64,000 nt of DNA from Musa acuminata AAA Group (GCF_036884655.1 NC_088359.1:16800001-16864000), one strand, 5' to 3'. Positions 24,173-36,388 are shown, counted from the stretch's first letter. Notes: generated by a model not told the origin, from the letters alone. Translations and numbers: made by a program.

Positions 24173-25302
24173 ACACCTTCTTATACACCTCAGCTCAATG
24201 GTGTCTTTGGAAGGAGGAATCGTACGCTATTAGATATAGTACGGTCCATGATGAGTTTCGCTGACCTACCCATCTTATTCTAGGGATATGCCCTAGAGAC
24301 CACAGCTTACCTTCTGAACAGAGTTCCAACTAAGTCGGTAGTATCTACACTATATGAGATATGGAAAGGAAAGAAGCCTGATCTTAAGGTTGTTAAGATT
24401 TGGGCTGCCCTGCCCACATTAAAAGACACAACCCCGATAAGTTAGAATCAAGGACAGAGCGATGCAAATTTGTGGGACACCCCAAGGAAACTTGTGGGTA
24501 TTATTTCTATCATCTCGAGGATCAAAATGTCTTTGTAGCTAAGAGAGCAGTGTTCCTTGAGAAGGAACACATTCTTGGCGGAGACAGTGGGAGAATGATA
24601 GAATTGAGCGAGGTTAGAGAACCAAGCTCAAGCACCACTCTACAGCCCAAGTCTGTTCAGGTACCTAATACACAATTTTCAACTTTACGCAGGTCTAATA
24701 GAGTATATCATCCTCCTAAGAGATATGTGGGACATATTAGAGGAGAGGATGTTGAGGATATTGATCCTCAGACCTACAAGGAGACTATTATGAGTATAGA
24801 CTCCGAGAAGTGGCAAGAAGCCATGAATTCTGAGATGGATTCTATGTACTCCAATAAGGTTTGGAACGTAGTTGATGCGCCCGAAGGTATTGTACCCAAC
24901 GGTTGCAAGTGGATCTTTAAGAAAAAGATCAGAGTAGATGGAAAGGTAGAGACCTATAAAGCAAGGCTAGTGGCTAAGGGGTATCGTCAAAGGCAAGGTG
25001 TTGACTACGACGAAACCTTCTCACCCGTAGCAATGCTAAAATCCATCAGAATTCTATTGGCTATTGCAGCACACTATGATTATAAGATCTGGCAGATGGA
25101 TGTGAAAACTGCATTCCTCAACGGGAACCTCGAGGAGGAGGTGTATATGATGCAACCTGAGGGATTCGTGTCCAAGAACTGCCCAGATAAGGTGTGTAGG
25201 TTGCTTAGATCCATTTATGGACTAAAGCAAGCTTCCCGAAGTTGGAACATAAGATTTGATGAGGCAATCAGATCTTATGACTTCGTTAAGAACGAAGATT
25301 AG
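24173..25302 (+). pseudogene. C1 integrase C-terminal part and RT N-terminal part
   Basis: After the stop, the third integrase residue region is decayed (NGVFGRRNRTLLDIV near 24200). From 24400 the frame holds integrase-RT linker and the RT fingers and palm ([40 protein letters not shown]). A TAG at 25300-25302 interrupts in the usual D.CVY box. Confidence 0.87.
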
Positions 25303-26231
25303 CCTTGTGTGTACAGGAAGGTAAGTGGGAGCGCTATCACCTTTTTGGTGTTATATGTGGATGACATCCTCATCATTGGGAATAACATAGGAATGCTATC
25401 CACAGTAAAGGCTTGGTTATTTAGACACTTCTCCATAAAGGACTTAGGGGAAGCATCATATATCTTGGGGATTAGAATCTATAGAGATAGATCCAAGAGG
25501 ATGCTTGGCTTGTCCCAGTCTAGGTACATAGAAACCATTGTCAAAATGTTTGGCATTGAAAATTCTAAGAAAGGGCGAACATGGATATGATACCTTATGC
25601 CTCAGCAATATGGTCTATCATGTATGCCATGCTATGTACTAGGCCTGATATAGCGCATGCTCTGAGTGTCACGAGCAGGTATCAGGCGGATCCAGGCTTG
25701 GAGCACTGGAAAGCAGTAAAGTGTATCCTTATGTACTTGAGAAGGACTAAGGATCTTTTGCTAGTATATGGAGGTAATAGCCTTAAGGTTGAAGGCTACA
25801 CTGACTCAAGTTTTCAGTCTGATGTCGATGATAGCAAGTCGAATTCAGGGTATGTGTAAACCTTGAATGGAGGAGCAGTGTGCTGAAAGAGTTCCAAGCA
25901 AGATAACACTGCTGACTCGACCACAGAGGCGGAGTACATTGCTGCATTAGATGTAGTAAAGGAGGGAGTCTAGGTGAAGAAGTTCATCACAGATTTGGGA
26001 TTCGTTCCGGATAGCGAGAAGTCGACTTCCTTATATTGCGACAACTATGGGGCGATTACTCAAATAAGGGAACCCGGGTCTCATCAGAAGTGTTCTGAGG
26101 AGGTTCCAACTTATCAGAGAGATCGTAACCTGAGGAGATGTAGCAATGGAAATAGTTCCATCCGAAGATAACATTGTAGATCCACTGACAAAGCCGTTGT
26201 CTCATTTTGTCTTTGAGCGTCACAGGGGTCT
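25303..26231 (+). pseudogene. C1 RT catalytic region and RNase H, interrupted by CRM2
   Basis: RT resumes in the same frame with the intact catalytic YVDD (LVLYVDDILIIGNN, near 25345-25386), then shifts frame near 25580. RNase H includes GYTDSSFQSDVDDSKSNSGY and STTEAEYIAALD with stops between. The coding region runs into the CRM2 insertion at 26236 and finishes beyond it, with a stop at 31876-31878. Confidence 0.88.
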
Positions 26232-26236
26232 GATGG

Positions 26237-26869
26237 TGACACGGGAGTGTCTAATTTGCTACAATCTGCTCATATGGATCATAATGATAATATGATATTT
26301 TTTTCAGCCAACAATATTGCTACATAATCTTCAACTCAGCCTACTCAGATAAGACAGCTCATCAGCATATTCCCAGCACAAAGGAATACATTAAAGGAGT
26401 TGGTTGGCAGCTGTAAAGCTGTATCATGGTACTTTTCTTCATGGCTAAGGAATTCATTAATGGAGTTGGTTGGCAGCTGTAAAGCACTTAATTTCGAAAT
26501 TTCTTATTAATGAAGGGTTGTTTCATGCACTAGTATTTATTTTGGGGTTTAGGGCTTAGAAAAGGACTTTAGAAAACTGAGGATATTGGCAGAAGCTCTC
26601 TTGGAGTGCTCTTTTGAACTCTGTATCTCTTGGATGCGTCCTTGAGTGGTGAGTCTTTCGCTTTCAGTTCTGTATCCTTGTTTATTATCATTAGGGTGGT
26701 GATCTTCTGTATCCCTTTTGATTTTTAAACTTGGTGGTGAGCTATATATCGTTTTATCGAAGTTTCTTCAAAAGTGCATTCCTTGCCTTTTGTGACATTT
26801 TCTATCTGAACAACTGTTATATCGGTTTTTTATCGACATCCATTCTGCATTTTTCCCTCTCCGGTATCA
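26237..26869 (+). repeat. 5' LTR of CRM2 (633 bp)
   Basis: Starts TGACACGGGAGTG, ends CCGGTATCA. The primer site follows after 3 bp. Confidence 0.94.
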
Positions 26870-26872
26870 GTT

Positions 26873-26884
26873 TGGTATCAGAGC
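26873..26884 (+). other. Primer-binding site of CRM2
   Basis: TGGTATCAGAGC, complementary to initiator tRNA-Met. Confidence 0.93.
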
Positions 26885-26899
26885 TAAAGGCTAGAGATC

Positions 26900-29800
26900 A
26901 TGGAAAGGCGGAATGGAAAAGGTGTAGTTGGTGAAGGTAGCGACCATGGAGATGACGTTGAGTCGTTGAGGCTGCAGCTACAAAAATTGCTGCATAGCCT
27001 ACAAGAAAAAAATGAGATAATCGATGAACTTCAAAGTAGACATAACAAACATGAAAATAAAGCTCGTGAGTTTACTTCTGATGATGATACACTTCTTCCA
27101 AGGGAGTCAAGAAGATGTCGGAGAAGAAATGAAGTCCAAGACGAGTGGCAAAATAAATATAATCCCAGATTTGATATTCCAGAATTTGAAGGGAAAATAA
27201 ATGTTGATGACTTTATCGATTGGCTTAATACAGTAGAAAGAATCTTCGATTTTCATAAACCACCAGAACAAAAGAAGGTCAAACTTGTGGCACTCAAACT
27301 CAGGCGGAATGCATCTTTTTGGTGGGAAAATCTGAAGAAACAAAGAGAACGTGAGGGGAAGAGTAAGATCGTTACATGGGAGAAAATGAAAAGGGAGCTA
27401 AAGAGAAAATATTTACCTCATAATTATAGACAAGAGATCTTTCTCAAAATACATGATTTCAAGCAAAAAGATCTTAGTGTGGAGGAGTACACTACAGAAT
27501 TTGATAATTTGATATTAAAAGGAGAGCTTGTGGAACCGGAAGAGCAAACAATTGCAAGATACTTAGGAGGTCTGAAGTATGAGATTGCTAAAGTTGTTCA
27601 GCTACAGCCATATTGGTCTTTAAATGATGTGAGCAAGCTGGCATTAAAAGTTGAAAAGCAACAGAAGTTTGAAAAGAGTTTTCGGTATAGCTCAAAAGAA
27701 GGCTACACAAAAGGAGGAAGTTCCAAGCCTACCGTCCAAAGCAAGGTGATATCGAAGGTGCAAGAAAAGGGTGAAGAATCTGCTGGCAGCAAAAAAACAC
27801 CTAATTCTTCTACCCCAAGTGGCCGAAAATGCTTCAAATGTCATGGTTTTGGGCATATCGCATCAGATTGTCCAAATAGGAGGATTGTAACTTTGGTTGA
27901 AGATCATAGTGATGGAGGAGAAGATGAAACTGACAACGAACCAAAATACGATGATGATGAGGAAGAGATTACTTATGCTGATCATGGTTTGTCTATTGTA
28001 TTGCAACGTAGTTTACAAGTGTCATATGTGGCCGACGATGAAAGTTGGGTGAGAAAAAATGTGTTTCACACTATATGCACTTCTCTTGGCAAGGTGTGCT
28101 TGGTGATCATCGACAGTGGCAGTTTTGAGAACGTGGTTTCTTTGGAAATGGTGCAGAAGCTGAAGTTGGATACGATCCCTCATCCACATCCATACCAATT
28201 ATGTTGGTTGCAAAAAGGAAATGACATCAAGGTAACTAAAAGATGTTTAGTTTCATTTTCTATTGGCAAGTATTATAAAGATAAAGTGTGGTGTGATGTT
28301 GCCCCTATGGATGCTTGTCATTTACTATTGGGAAGACCTTGGCATTATGATAGAAGAGTGTTGTATGATGGTTATAAACATACTTATTCTTTTAAAGTGA
28401 ATGAAAAGAAGATTATCTTAGCTCCATTACAACCTTCCGAAATCAGTGCGCCAAAGAAGAAAGTTAACGCTTTTATGTCGTATGGTGAATGCAAAGGTGA
28501 ATTAGACAAGGGTGGTCATGTTATGGCTTTACTAGTAGTAGAAGAAAATGAACAACACAAGGAGACACCCGTAATCATGAAACAAATGTTGGAAGAGTTT
28601 GAAGATGTTATACCGGCAGAGATTCCACATGGCCTTCCTCCCTTGAGAGATATCCAGCATCACATTGATCTTATTCCGGGGGCTGTTCTACCTAATAAGG
28701 CAGCATATAGAATGAGTCCCAAGGAGCATGAAGAACTTCAAAGGCAAGTTGATGAATTGGTTAAAAAAGGATTAATTCGGGAGAGCATAAGTCCTTATGC
28801 AGTTCCAGCCTTATTGGTGCCTAAGAAAGATAGTTCTTGGAGAATGTGCGTGGACAGTCGCACCATCAACAAAATCACAGTGGACTATCGCTTTCCTATT
28901 CCAAGGTTAGTCGATTTACTTGATCAATTGTGTGGTGCTTGTATTTTCTCAAAAATTGATTTGAGGAGTGGCTATCATCAAATAAGAATGAGGCCCGGAG
29001 ATGAGTGGAAAACAGTATTTAAAACTAGAGAAGGCTTATATGAATGGTTGGTTATGCCATTTGGACTATCTAATGCTCCTAGCACATTCATGAGATTTAT
29101 GAATCACATACTTAAGCCATTCATTGGAATATTTGTTGTTGTTTATTTTGACGATATATTGGTGTACAGCAAGAGTGAAGAGGAGCATATGAGTCATCTG
29201 AAAGAAATCTTTCTTATTTTGAGGCAGCAAAAACTTTATGCTAATCTAAACAAATGTGATTTCTTTACTTCTAGTGTGGTGTTTTTGGGGTATGTTGTTT
29301 CAAAAGATGGAATCATGATGGATCAAAGTAAGGTGGAAGCTATTCTCAATTGGCCAACACCTGCTTCATTATATGATGTGAGGAGTTTCCATGGCTTAAC
29401 ATCTTTTTATAGAAGATTCATCAAGAGTTTCAGCTCTATTGTCGCTCCAATCACCGAATGTCTGAAATGTGACAAATTCAAATGGACTAGTGAGGCTAAC
29501 GATGCTTTTGAGCTTTTGAAAAGAAAGGTTACTGAGGCTCCTATCTTAGTTCTACCAAATTTTGATAATGTGTTTGAAGTTGAATGTGATGCATCTAATG
29601 TGGGAATTGGTGCTGTTTTGAGTCAAGACGGAAAGCCCATTGCATTTTTTAGTGAAAAGCTGAATGATACGAGAAAGAAATACTCTACTTATGATAAGGA
29701 GTTTTATGCGATTTATCGAGCTTTGTCTCATTGGAGTCAATATCTTCTTGCCAAGCCATTTGTTCTGTATTCTGATCATGAGGCATTAAAGTTCATTAAT

Positions 29801-31306
29801 CACCAGCACAAGCTAAACAAGAGGCATGCAGCTTGGGTGGAGTTTTTACAATCTTACAACTTTACAATCAAGCACAAATCTGGTGTTCAAAATGTAGTTG
29901 CTGACGCATTAAGCAGAAAGCATTCTTTATTATCAGCAATGGAAGTCAAAGTGGTTGGATTTGAAACATTCAAAGATCTATATGAGAATGATGTGGATTT
30001 TGGCTCGATATGGCAGAATTGTAAATCAGGTTCCTTTCAATAATTTTTTATCTTTGATGGTTTTCTTTTTCGAGCTAATGCTTTGTGTGTTCCATCTTGT
30101 TCTTTGAGACAAATAATTCTAGCTGAAGCTTATGGGGGTGTTTTGGGAGGACATTTCGGTAGGGATAAGACTCTAGCTCTTGTTCAATCAAATTTCTACT
30201 GGCCTAAAATGTTCAGAGATGTGGATAGACATGTGAAGCGATGCCAAATGTGTCATTTGGCAAAAACAAGAAGTCAAAATTCTGGTTTGTACACTCCCTT
30301 GCCAGTGCCAAATGCTCCATGGGAGGATGTGAGTCTTGATTTCGTTTTGGGACTGCCAAGAACTCAAAGGAACAAGGATTCTATCATGGTTGTTGTTGAC
30401 AGATTTTCAAAAATGTCTCATTTTGTTCCATGCAATAAATCAAATGATGCATCTCATATTGCTGATTTATATTTTAAGGAGATTGTTAAATTGCATGGTA
30501 TTCCAAGAACTATAGTGTTTGATCGAGATTCAAAATTTGTTAGTCATTTTTGGAGAACTCTTTGGAGGAAGCTGGGTACTTCTTTGAATTTCAGCAGCTC
30601 GCATCATCCACAAACTGATGGGCAAACTGAGGTAACAAACCGAAGCTTGGGAAATTTACTTAGAAGCTATATTGGCAAGAATATTAAGCAATGGGATGTC
30701 ATTCTTCCACAAATTGAGTTTGCCTATAATCGTTCTATGCATCATAGTATTGGTAAGAGTCCTTTTGAGGTAGTTTATGGTGCTAATCCTGCTGGTCCTT
30801 TGGACTTAATCCCTCATTCTACAACAAACCAATTTAGTGGAGATGCTGATGAAAGAGCTAAGCAGATAAAGAAGCTACATGAGGGTGTGAAAGCAACCAT
30901 TGAGAAACAAAATGAGAGGTACATGCAAGCTGCTAACAAACACAAAAAACTTGTGGAGTTTAATGCAGGTGATTTGGTTTGGATTCATCTAAGGAAGGAG
31001 AGGTTTCCGGCGGGAAAATTTGGAAAACTGAAACCTAAGGCTGATGGTCCATTCAAGGTGCTTAAGAGAATTGGCAAAAATGCTTAAGAGATTGAGCTAC
31101 CTAAAGATTACGGAGTATCCCCAACATTTAATGTGGCTAACATAAGTCCTTTTTATAATCATAATGACGAAACAAACAAGAACTTGAGGACAAGTCTTTT
31201 TCAACCAGGGGAGATTGACACGGGAGTGTCTAATTTGCTACAATCTGCTCATATGGATCATATTGATAATATGATATTTTTTTCAGCCAACAATATTGCT
31301 ACATAA
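26900..31306 (+). pseudogene. CRM2 gag-pol polyprotein, two in-frame stops
   Basis: One phase runs from ATG 26900 to TAA 31304-31306 (1469 codons), interrupted by TAA 30041-30043 (CAA in B) and TAA 31085-31087. Domains in order are gag (27160-27660), CCHC knuckle CFKCHGFGHIASDC (27830-27871), protease with DSG (near 28110), RT (28690-29560) with YFDD at 29144-29155, RNase H (29580-29930) and integrase (30080-31090; HVKRCQMCH, SLDFVLGLP, DRDSKFVSHFW, DGQTEVTNRSLG). The last 30 codons lie inside the 3' LTR. The protein would package, copy and integrate the element. All catalytic residues I checked are present; only the two stops disable it. Confidence 0.93.
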
Positions 31307-31844
31307 TCTTCAACTCAGCCTACTCAGATAAGACAGCTCATCAGCATATTCCCAACACAAAGGAATACATTAAAGGAGTTGGTTGGCAGCTGTAAAGCTG
31401 TATCATGATACTTTTCTTCATGGCTAAGGAATTCATTAATGGAGTTGTTTGGCAGCTGTAAAGCACTTAATTTCGAAATTTCTTATGCATGAAGGGTTGT
31501 TTCATGCACTAGTATTTATTTTGGGGTTTAGGGCTTAGAAAAGGACTTTAGAAAACTGAGGATATTGGCAGAAGCTCTCTTGGAGTGCTCTTTTGAACTC
31601 TGTATCTCTTGGATGCGTCCTTGAGTGGTGAGTCTTTCGCTTTCAGTTCTGTATCCTTGTTTATTATCATTAGGGTGGTGATCTTCTGTATCCCTTTTGA
31701 TTTTTAAACTTGGTGGTGATATATCGTTTTATCGAAGTTTCTTCAAAAGTGCATTCCTTGCCTTTTGTGACATTTTCTATCTGAACAACTGTTATATCAG
31801 TTTTTTATCGACATCCATTCTGCATTTTTCCCTCCCCGGTATCA
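31216..31844 (+). repeat. 3' LTR of CRM2 (629 bp)
   Basis: Begins TGACACGGGAGTG after the purine tract AGGGGAGAT and ends CCGGTATCA. Followed by GATGG. Confidence 0.94.
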
Positions 31845-31892
31845 GATGGGGATCAGACACATAGGTGATTGGCTTTAGGTCAAGTGGGAGAT
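31845..31892 (+). pseudogene. C1 pol terminus and polypurine tract
   Basis: After the second TSD copy the C1 frame resumes and ends at TAG 31876-31878 with the common copia ending GDWL. AGTGGGAGAT just before 31893 is the polypurine tract. Confidence 0.85.
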
Positions 31893-33387
31893 TGCTAATC
31901 ATAGGTGCCCAGCAAGCCAATCACGTGAGTGATGGCACGTGTGACTTGATACAAAATCTTTTTGCTTATTATATTTTGGCGTATATCACTTTATAACTAT
32001 TGCATAAATGCATACATATATTGTGATGTCCTTGGATTTGTGCAATGGGAATCGGATCGTGATGAGATCACGATAATGAGATCGATTCACCTTTAAACAC
32101 ATATCCTAAATAATCCCGGTCATAGGTTACTCGAGAGGGACATCGTGATAACCGGATAGATTGGTGTGCTGTATACCCGTCCATATGATGGATGCAGCTG
32201 GTCTCATAGCTGCTCGTGTAGGGACACTAGGGATACAGTACATGTGCTCATTGGAGAATGAGTTCACTGATTGATCCGCTTACGGAATGCTGGATGGTTT
32301 ATGATGCCTTATTGTCACACAGTGATTCCGTAGTCCTAGTGGTGTATCTGGTCCTTAGACTTGAGACACCAAGGATGTCCTGTATGAGTGCTCCACTCTT
32401 TGATACCAGACTTATAGGTTTGGTTGTCCCAGATCTAGTACAGCTGGTCATTGGGAGTGGTAGTCGACCTTACGAGGGCTATTGAGTGTCGATAGAGGAT
32501 CATCCACTCTCGGCGTCATGAGAGGAATATCCCATGTGTTCTTGCTCAAACAAATCCCTGGCCAGGGTCATTCGGGTTGAGAGAGAAAGAGTTCTCCGGG
32601 AGAATCCGATTAGAGCGAGACTCGAGTAGAAACCGTATGGGTCTGACAGCACCATGCTCGATATACGGTCTTTGGGATATTAGATGGATGAGGGACTATA
32701 GGTACACGGTAACTGAGGACAGACAGGTCCAATGGATTGGATTCCCCTGTATCGTCTGGGGACTACGACGTAGTGGCCTAGTACTTCCGTAGTCGATGAG
32801 TCAAGTGAATTATTACAGAAATAATAATTCACTGAGTTAGAAGGAGTTTTGACAGGTATGACTCACGGCCAGCTCGATATTGGGCCTAGAGGGTTACACA
32901 CATATGGTAAGCATTGCGATGAGTAGAGGTTCGGATATGAGATATCCGACGGAGCCCTTGTCTTGTTGGGTGCAGATCCAATACCCACTAGGGGAGGACC
33001 CATTAGGGTTTGACAGGGGACCTCTGTAAATAGGAGGGATTCAGAGCCTCATAGGCTAGAGCCTTTGCTTGCCTTTCCTATTCTCCTCTTCCTCTCCACC
33101 TCAGATCAGGCCTGGAGTTTTTGAGGAGCGTCGTCGCAACCCTGCTGTGTGGATCACCGCTAGAGAGGAGGACGCTTGACCTCCTTTACCCTCTCCTAAG
33201 GATCTACAAGGAAACACGGATATACGATCTCCCTAGGTAACACAATCTACTCTATACGTAGTTTCATGTTTCACGGATTTTTGCGCACCAATCTTCGCAC
33301 GACGACGAACATCTTTTTGGGAATCGGGGATTTTGTTTTCTTGTTCTTCCGCTGCGCATGTGATGTCGCCCCCATGATTTCCCAACA
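31893..33387 (+). repeat. 3' LTR of C1 (1495 bp)
   Basis: Starts TGCTAATCATAGG and ends CCCAACA. It matches the 5' LTR in length, and most differences fall in the first 650 bp. Followed by GTGCC, the TSD. Confidence 0.94.
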
Positions 33388-33713
33388 GTGCCTTCGTGAG
33401 TCACTTTGAGTGTGTGCCAAATATCAAATGCGGTTTCACAAACTGAAACACGGTTGAACTCGTTTTTATCAAGCGCACAAAATAAGGCATTCATAGCCTT
33501 TGCATTAAGAGCGAAAGCCTTCTTCTCCAATTCATTCCAATCGATCATTGGAAGAGAAGACTTTGAAAATCCATTTTCGACAAGATTCCAAAGTTCAAAA
33601 TCCATAGAAATAAGAAAGATCCTCATTCGGGTTTTCTAATAGGTGTAGTCCGTCCCATTGAACATCGGTGGACGTGTAATAGAATGGCCTTCTTGGTTCC
33701 TGACGTCTGCCAT
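33388..33713 (-). pseudogene. S1 gag, N-terminal part
   Basis: ATG at 33711-33713 starts a Sirevirus gag (QEGHSITRPPMFNG, then RMRIFLISMDFELW). A TGG-to-TAG stop lies at 33636-33638. C1 interrupts at 33387/33388, and gag continues at 14044 downward. M1 gag at 36940 aligns throughout. Confidence 0.88.
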
Positions 33714-33749
33714 CTCTCTTGGGTTTTAATCCGTTTGAGAGTTAACCCC

Positions 33750-33761
33750 GCTCTGATACCA
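33750..33761 (-). other. Primer-binding site of S1
   Basis: The minus strand reads TGGTATCAGAGC, 2 bp from the LTR edge. Confidence 0.9.
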
Positions 33762-34441
33762 ATTGTTAGGATCAAGAGCACTAAGAGGGGGGGGGGTGAA
33801 TTAGTGCAGCGGAAAACTTTCGACGATTAAAAAGGTGTTCGTACGATAAAAGCGATTTCGGTAAAAAAACCGATTCGTAAATCTCTTTAACTTGTAATCA
33901 AGCGAGATGTAGTTAAAGGAAATATATGAAGGCAGTTTGCAGTTATGATAAAAGTTAAAATGTAAGCGCAAACCGAAATATGATATTCGTACGATAAAAC
34001 TGATTTACGTCTAAACATCGATTCGGAAAATACTGAACTTTAAAACACGATCGTAAATGTGCAGAAGGCAGTAAGCTATTGAGGAGGTTTGCAGTAAGGA
34101 TAAGATGCTCAAAGTAAATGCAAACCGAGATTTAGAGTGGTTTGGTCAATCTTGACCTACATCCACTTTTGGCTTCCCCCACTGACGAGGTCACCGACGT
34201 CTACTAGAGGCCTTCCTTCAATAGGCGAAGGCCAACCACCCTTTTATAGTTTCACTCATTTTGACGGGCTTAGGAGACAACCCTTACAGAATTTTCTCTC
34301 ATCTCTTTAAAGATCATAACTTGGAAGAAAAGAGGGAGAAGAACTTTTTGCCTTTACAATAATTTTGAGCTCTAAAAATCACATAATAAGATCAGGATTT
34401 CGGTGTGTTTTTGGTGCTCTTTCAGTGCTGAAAGGGTGGGG

Positions 34442-34449
34442 TATTTATA
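34442..34449 (-). promoter_or_regulatory. S1 LTR TATA box
   Basis: TATAAATA on the minus strand, just downstream (in transcription) of the palindrome array. This is the same layout as M1 at 36160-36388. Confidence 0.65.
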
Positions 34450-34507
34450 GGCCCCAACCTAGTTTGAATTTCGAGCTCAAAACTGTCAATTCCTGGAATT
34501 CCAGGAT

Positions 34508-34735
34508 CTGGCGGTTGCACCTCCTAACTGAGGCGGTTGCACCGCCTGGCAGAGCTCGAAGACTGTGCCTCTAGGCAGTGCCACCTCTTGTCAAGGGCGG
34601 TTGCACCTCCTGCCAGAGCTCGAAGACCAAGCTCAGGCGGTGCCACCGCCTGACTGAGGCGGTTGCACCTCCTGCTAGAGCTCGAAGACGGAGCTCAAGC
34701 GGTGCAACTTCCTGGCTGGGGCGGTTCAACCGCCT
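34508..34735 (-). promoter_or_regulatory. Palindrome array in S1 LTR
   Basis: About seven GGCGGTTGCACC(G/T)CC-type sites, alternating with repeated GAGCTCGAAGAC words, lie upstream of the TATA box. Palindrome clusters in LTRs are a known Sirevirus feature. Confidence 0.7.
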
Positions 34736-35259
34736 AGTAGAAATCAGGGTCCGAATGGGTTGATCCATTCGGCCCAATTTGGGTTTTTCATGGGCCCAAT
34801 TGCCCCAAGATTAAGTTAATGGGATCACCTCCCGTTTCCAACTTAATCATTGTGCTAACTACGATATTTCCTAAGACATTTACTACAACTTGCTCTAGTG
34901 CGTCAATCGCTTCTTCCGGTGAGTTTCCGGCGAACTTCCGTCGATCATCCGATGAACCCTCGGTGATGCTCCTATGGACTTCTGGCAAACTCCTGGACTT
35001 GCGACGATCCACTTGGCGAGTTCCGACGAGCTTCTTTTGCAAGCTCATGGACTTCTCGGATTTGTTCCCGTAAAACCTCCGATGACTGTCCGAACTTCCG
35101 TCGAACTCTCGAACTCCCAACGTGATCATCGTCTTGATTCCGGCGCAACTCCTGCTGCATATCTTACTTTCATTGTAGTTAATCCTGCACACTTATCTCA
35201 ACATATAGATTAGATAACAAATGACAATTAACTTCATCATCAAAATCCGAGATTCAACA

Positions 35260-35493
35260 CAATCAGCAAGTTGACTCCATAACTCTGATATCCTTGGCCT
35301 GTAGCCTTTTGTCGATGCTTTGACCGATCCTTCGACTCGACGTCCAATCTCTGACATGTTTTCCTCCAGCACAACATGATTCTTCCTACTTTAATTATCT
35401 CATCCAGATCAAGACATCCTACGTCACTTAAAACGCAGATTAAAACATAAAAACTTATTAATTGGTTTCATCATCAAAATACGAGATTCAACA
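35260..35493 (-). repeat. 3' LTR remnant of S2
   Basis: Matches 49577-49812 of the S2 5' LTR and ends with the same ATACGAGATTCAACA. The rest lies beyond the S1 insertion, left of the window. Confidence 0.85.
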
Positions 35494-35631
35494 ATCTCCC
35501 CCTTTTTATAATGACAACCAATTGATGATGAAGTTAACCTTAACTCCCGGAGTTTAAACAAACTCCCCCTATCAATGTGGCATATAGAAACTCTTAGATT
35601 CAAAAATCCAAGCAACATGTCTTGATCAAAT
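35494..35631 (-). other. S2 polypurine tract and 3' noncoding DNA
   Basis: AAAAAGGGGGAGAT (minus strand, 35494-35507) is the polypurine tract. A second GGGGGAGTTT tract lies at 35564-35575. M1 is inserted at 35631. Confidence 0.8.
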
Positions 35632-36158
35632 TGTTGAATCTCGGATTTTGATGATAAAATCAATTGATGGGTTATTTGATCTAATCCATATTATTGAGTT
35701 AAGTGTGCAGGGTTAACTATGATAAACCAGAAAACACAAAGCAAGTATACCGGAGTCAAGTTCGATGGACGTTTAAGAGTTCGAAGAATCGTCGGAGATG
35801 TTGCCGGAACCAACCGAGAAGAAATCGGGAACCTGTCGGAATTTTCGGAAGTTCGCCGAAGAGATCGTCGGAGGTTCACGGAGATCAACGAGAAGGCTTG
35901 GCTACTCATTAAAGTCATCACAAGTTCGGGAGCGTGCTTAGAGCCCGTCGGAAGAAGTTCGTCGGAAAGCTCGCCGGAACAAGACTCGACGTTCGCGGTT
36001 GAAAAACTTGTTTAGGAGGTATTTTTTTATTATGTAGTTAACTTGTAATTAGGATTAGGATTAAGAGATAATCCTATATCCTGGTTAGGGGCCAACTGGG
36101 CCCAAAATTAGACTTGGTTTGGGCTAAGTTTGAAGCCCAACCAGTCAACCAAAGAGTC

Positions 36159-36320
36159 TGGCGGTGGCGCTGCCAGACTGGGCGGTTGCACCGCCCAGCA
36201 CCCGAGAGCTGGGCAGTGGCACCGCCCAGTGCCCGAGAGCCAGGCGGTGGCACCGCCCAGCACTGTCAGCGCTTGACACTGACAGGCGGTGGAACCGCCC
36301 AGACAGACGGTAGCACCGCC
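36159..36320 (+). promoter_or_regulatory. Palindrome array in M1 5' LTR
   Basis: Six GGCGGTnnCACCGCC-like palindromes with CCCAGC..CCGAGAGC spacers precede the TATA box by about 60 bp. The 3' LTR (44392-44520) has one fewer. Confidence 0.75.
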
Positions 36321-36380
36321 AGCATCGGGAACTCCACGAGAATTCAAATTTGGAGCCCAAATTTGAATCCTCTTGTGGCC

Positions 36381-36388
36381 TATAAATA
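36381..36388 (+). promoter_or_regulatory. M1 LTR TATA box
   Basis: TATAAATA followed by CCCC. The same context is found at 44579-44586 in the 3' LTR. Confidence 0.7.

Larger units (their letters stand above)
26237..31844 (+). mobile_element. CRM2: complete CRM-like Ty3/gypsy chromovirus
   Basis: LTRs at 26237-26869 and 31216-31844 are flanked by TSD GATGG (26232-26236 and 31845-31849). It is inserted in the last codons of C1 RNase H. The element is 5608 bp and nearly intact: one gag-pol frame with two premature stops. By eye the LTRs differ by about eight substitutions and one 4-bp indel. The clade call rests on the gag and integrase words and on a frame that overlaps the 3' LTR. A database tree could move it to a sister clade. 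Confidence 0.95.
14045..33387 (+). mobile_element. C1: Ty1/copia element with two nested gypsy insertions
   Basis: Identical 1495-bp LTRs in length (14045-15539 and 31893-33387) are flanked by TSD GTGCC (14040-14044 and 33388-33392). Its own DNA, without A2 and CRM2, is about 8.4 kb. The internal order is primer site, long leader, gag, a decayed protease, integrase, RT and RNase H, which is copia order. The LTRs differ by roughly 1-2% by eye. The lineage within copia is uncertain (Tork- or TAR-like); it is not a Sirevirus. Confidence 0.95.
8486..35259 (-). mobile_element. S1: minus-strand Sirevirus-type copia element, heavily nested
   Basis: S1 has a 3' LTR remnant (8486-9297), 3' noncoding DNA, a third ORF (10854-11963), gag (12903-14044 plus 33388-33713), a primer site and a 5' LTR (33764-35259). 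C1 splits gag. The rest of the 3' LTR lies left of the Tekay-like insertion. No RT, RNase H or integrase is present: after gag and a scrap of protease the sequence passes to the third-ORF region, so S1 was non-autonomous or lost pol by deletion. It is inserted in the 3' LTR of S2; the right TSD copy would be CAATC (35260-35264). Confidence 0.88.
33764..35259 (-). repeat. 5' LTR of S1 (1496 bp)
   Basis: On the minus strand the LTR runs from TGTTGAATCTCGG (35259) to GATCCTAACA (33764). It contains a G/C-homopolymer tract near its end (33787-33796), a TATA box at 34442-34449 and a palindrome array at 34510-34740. All are shared with M1 and S2. Confidence 0.92.

Noticed and set aside
36159..36320. 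Possible CRISPR-like or MITE-like repeat array
   Set aside because: The units are short palindromes with irregular spacers inside an LTR. There is no constant repeat-spacer pattern and no TSD around the array.
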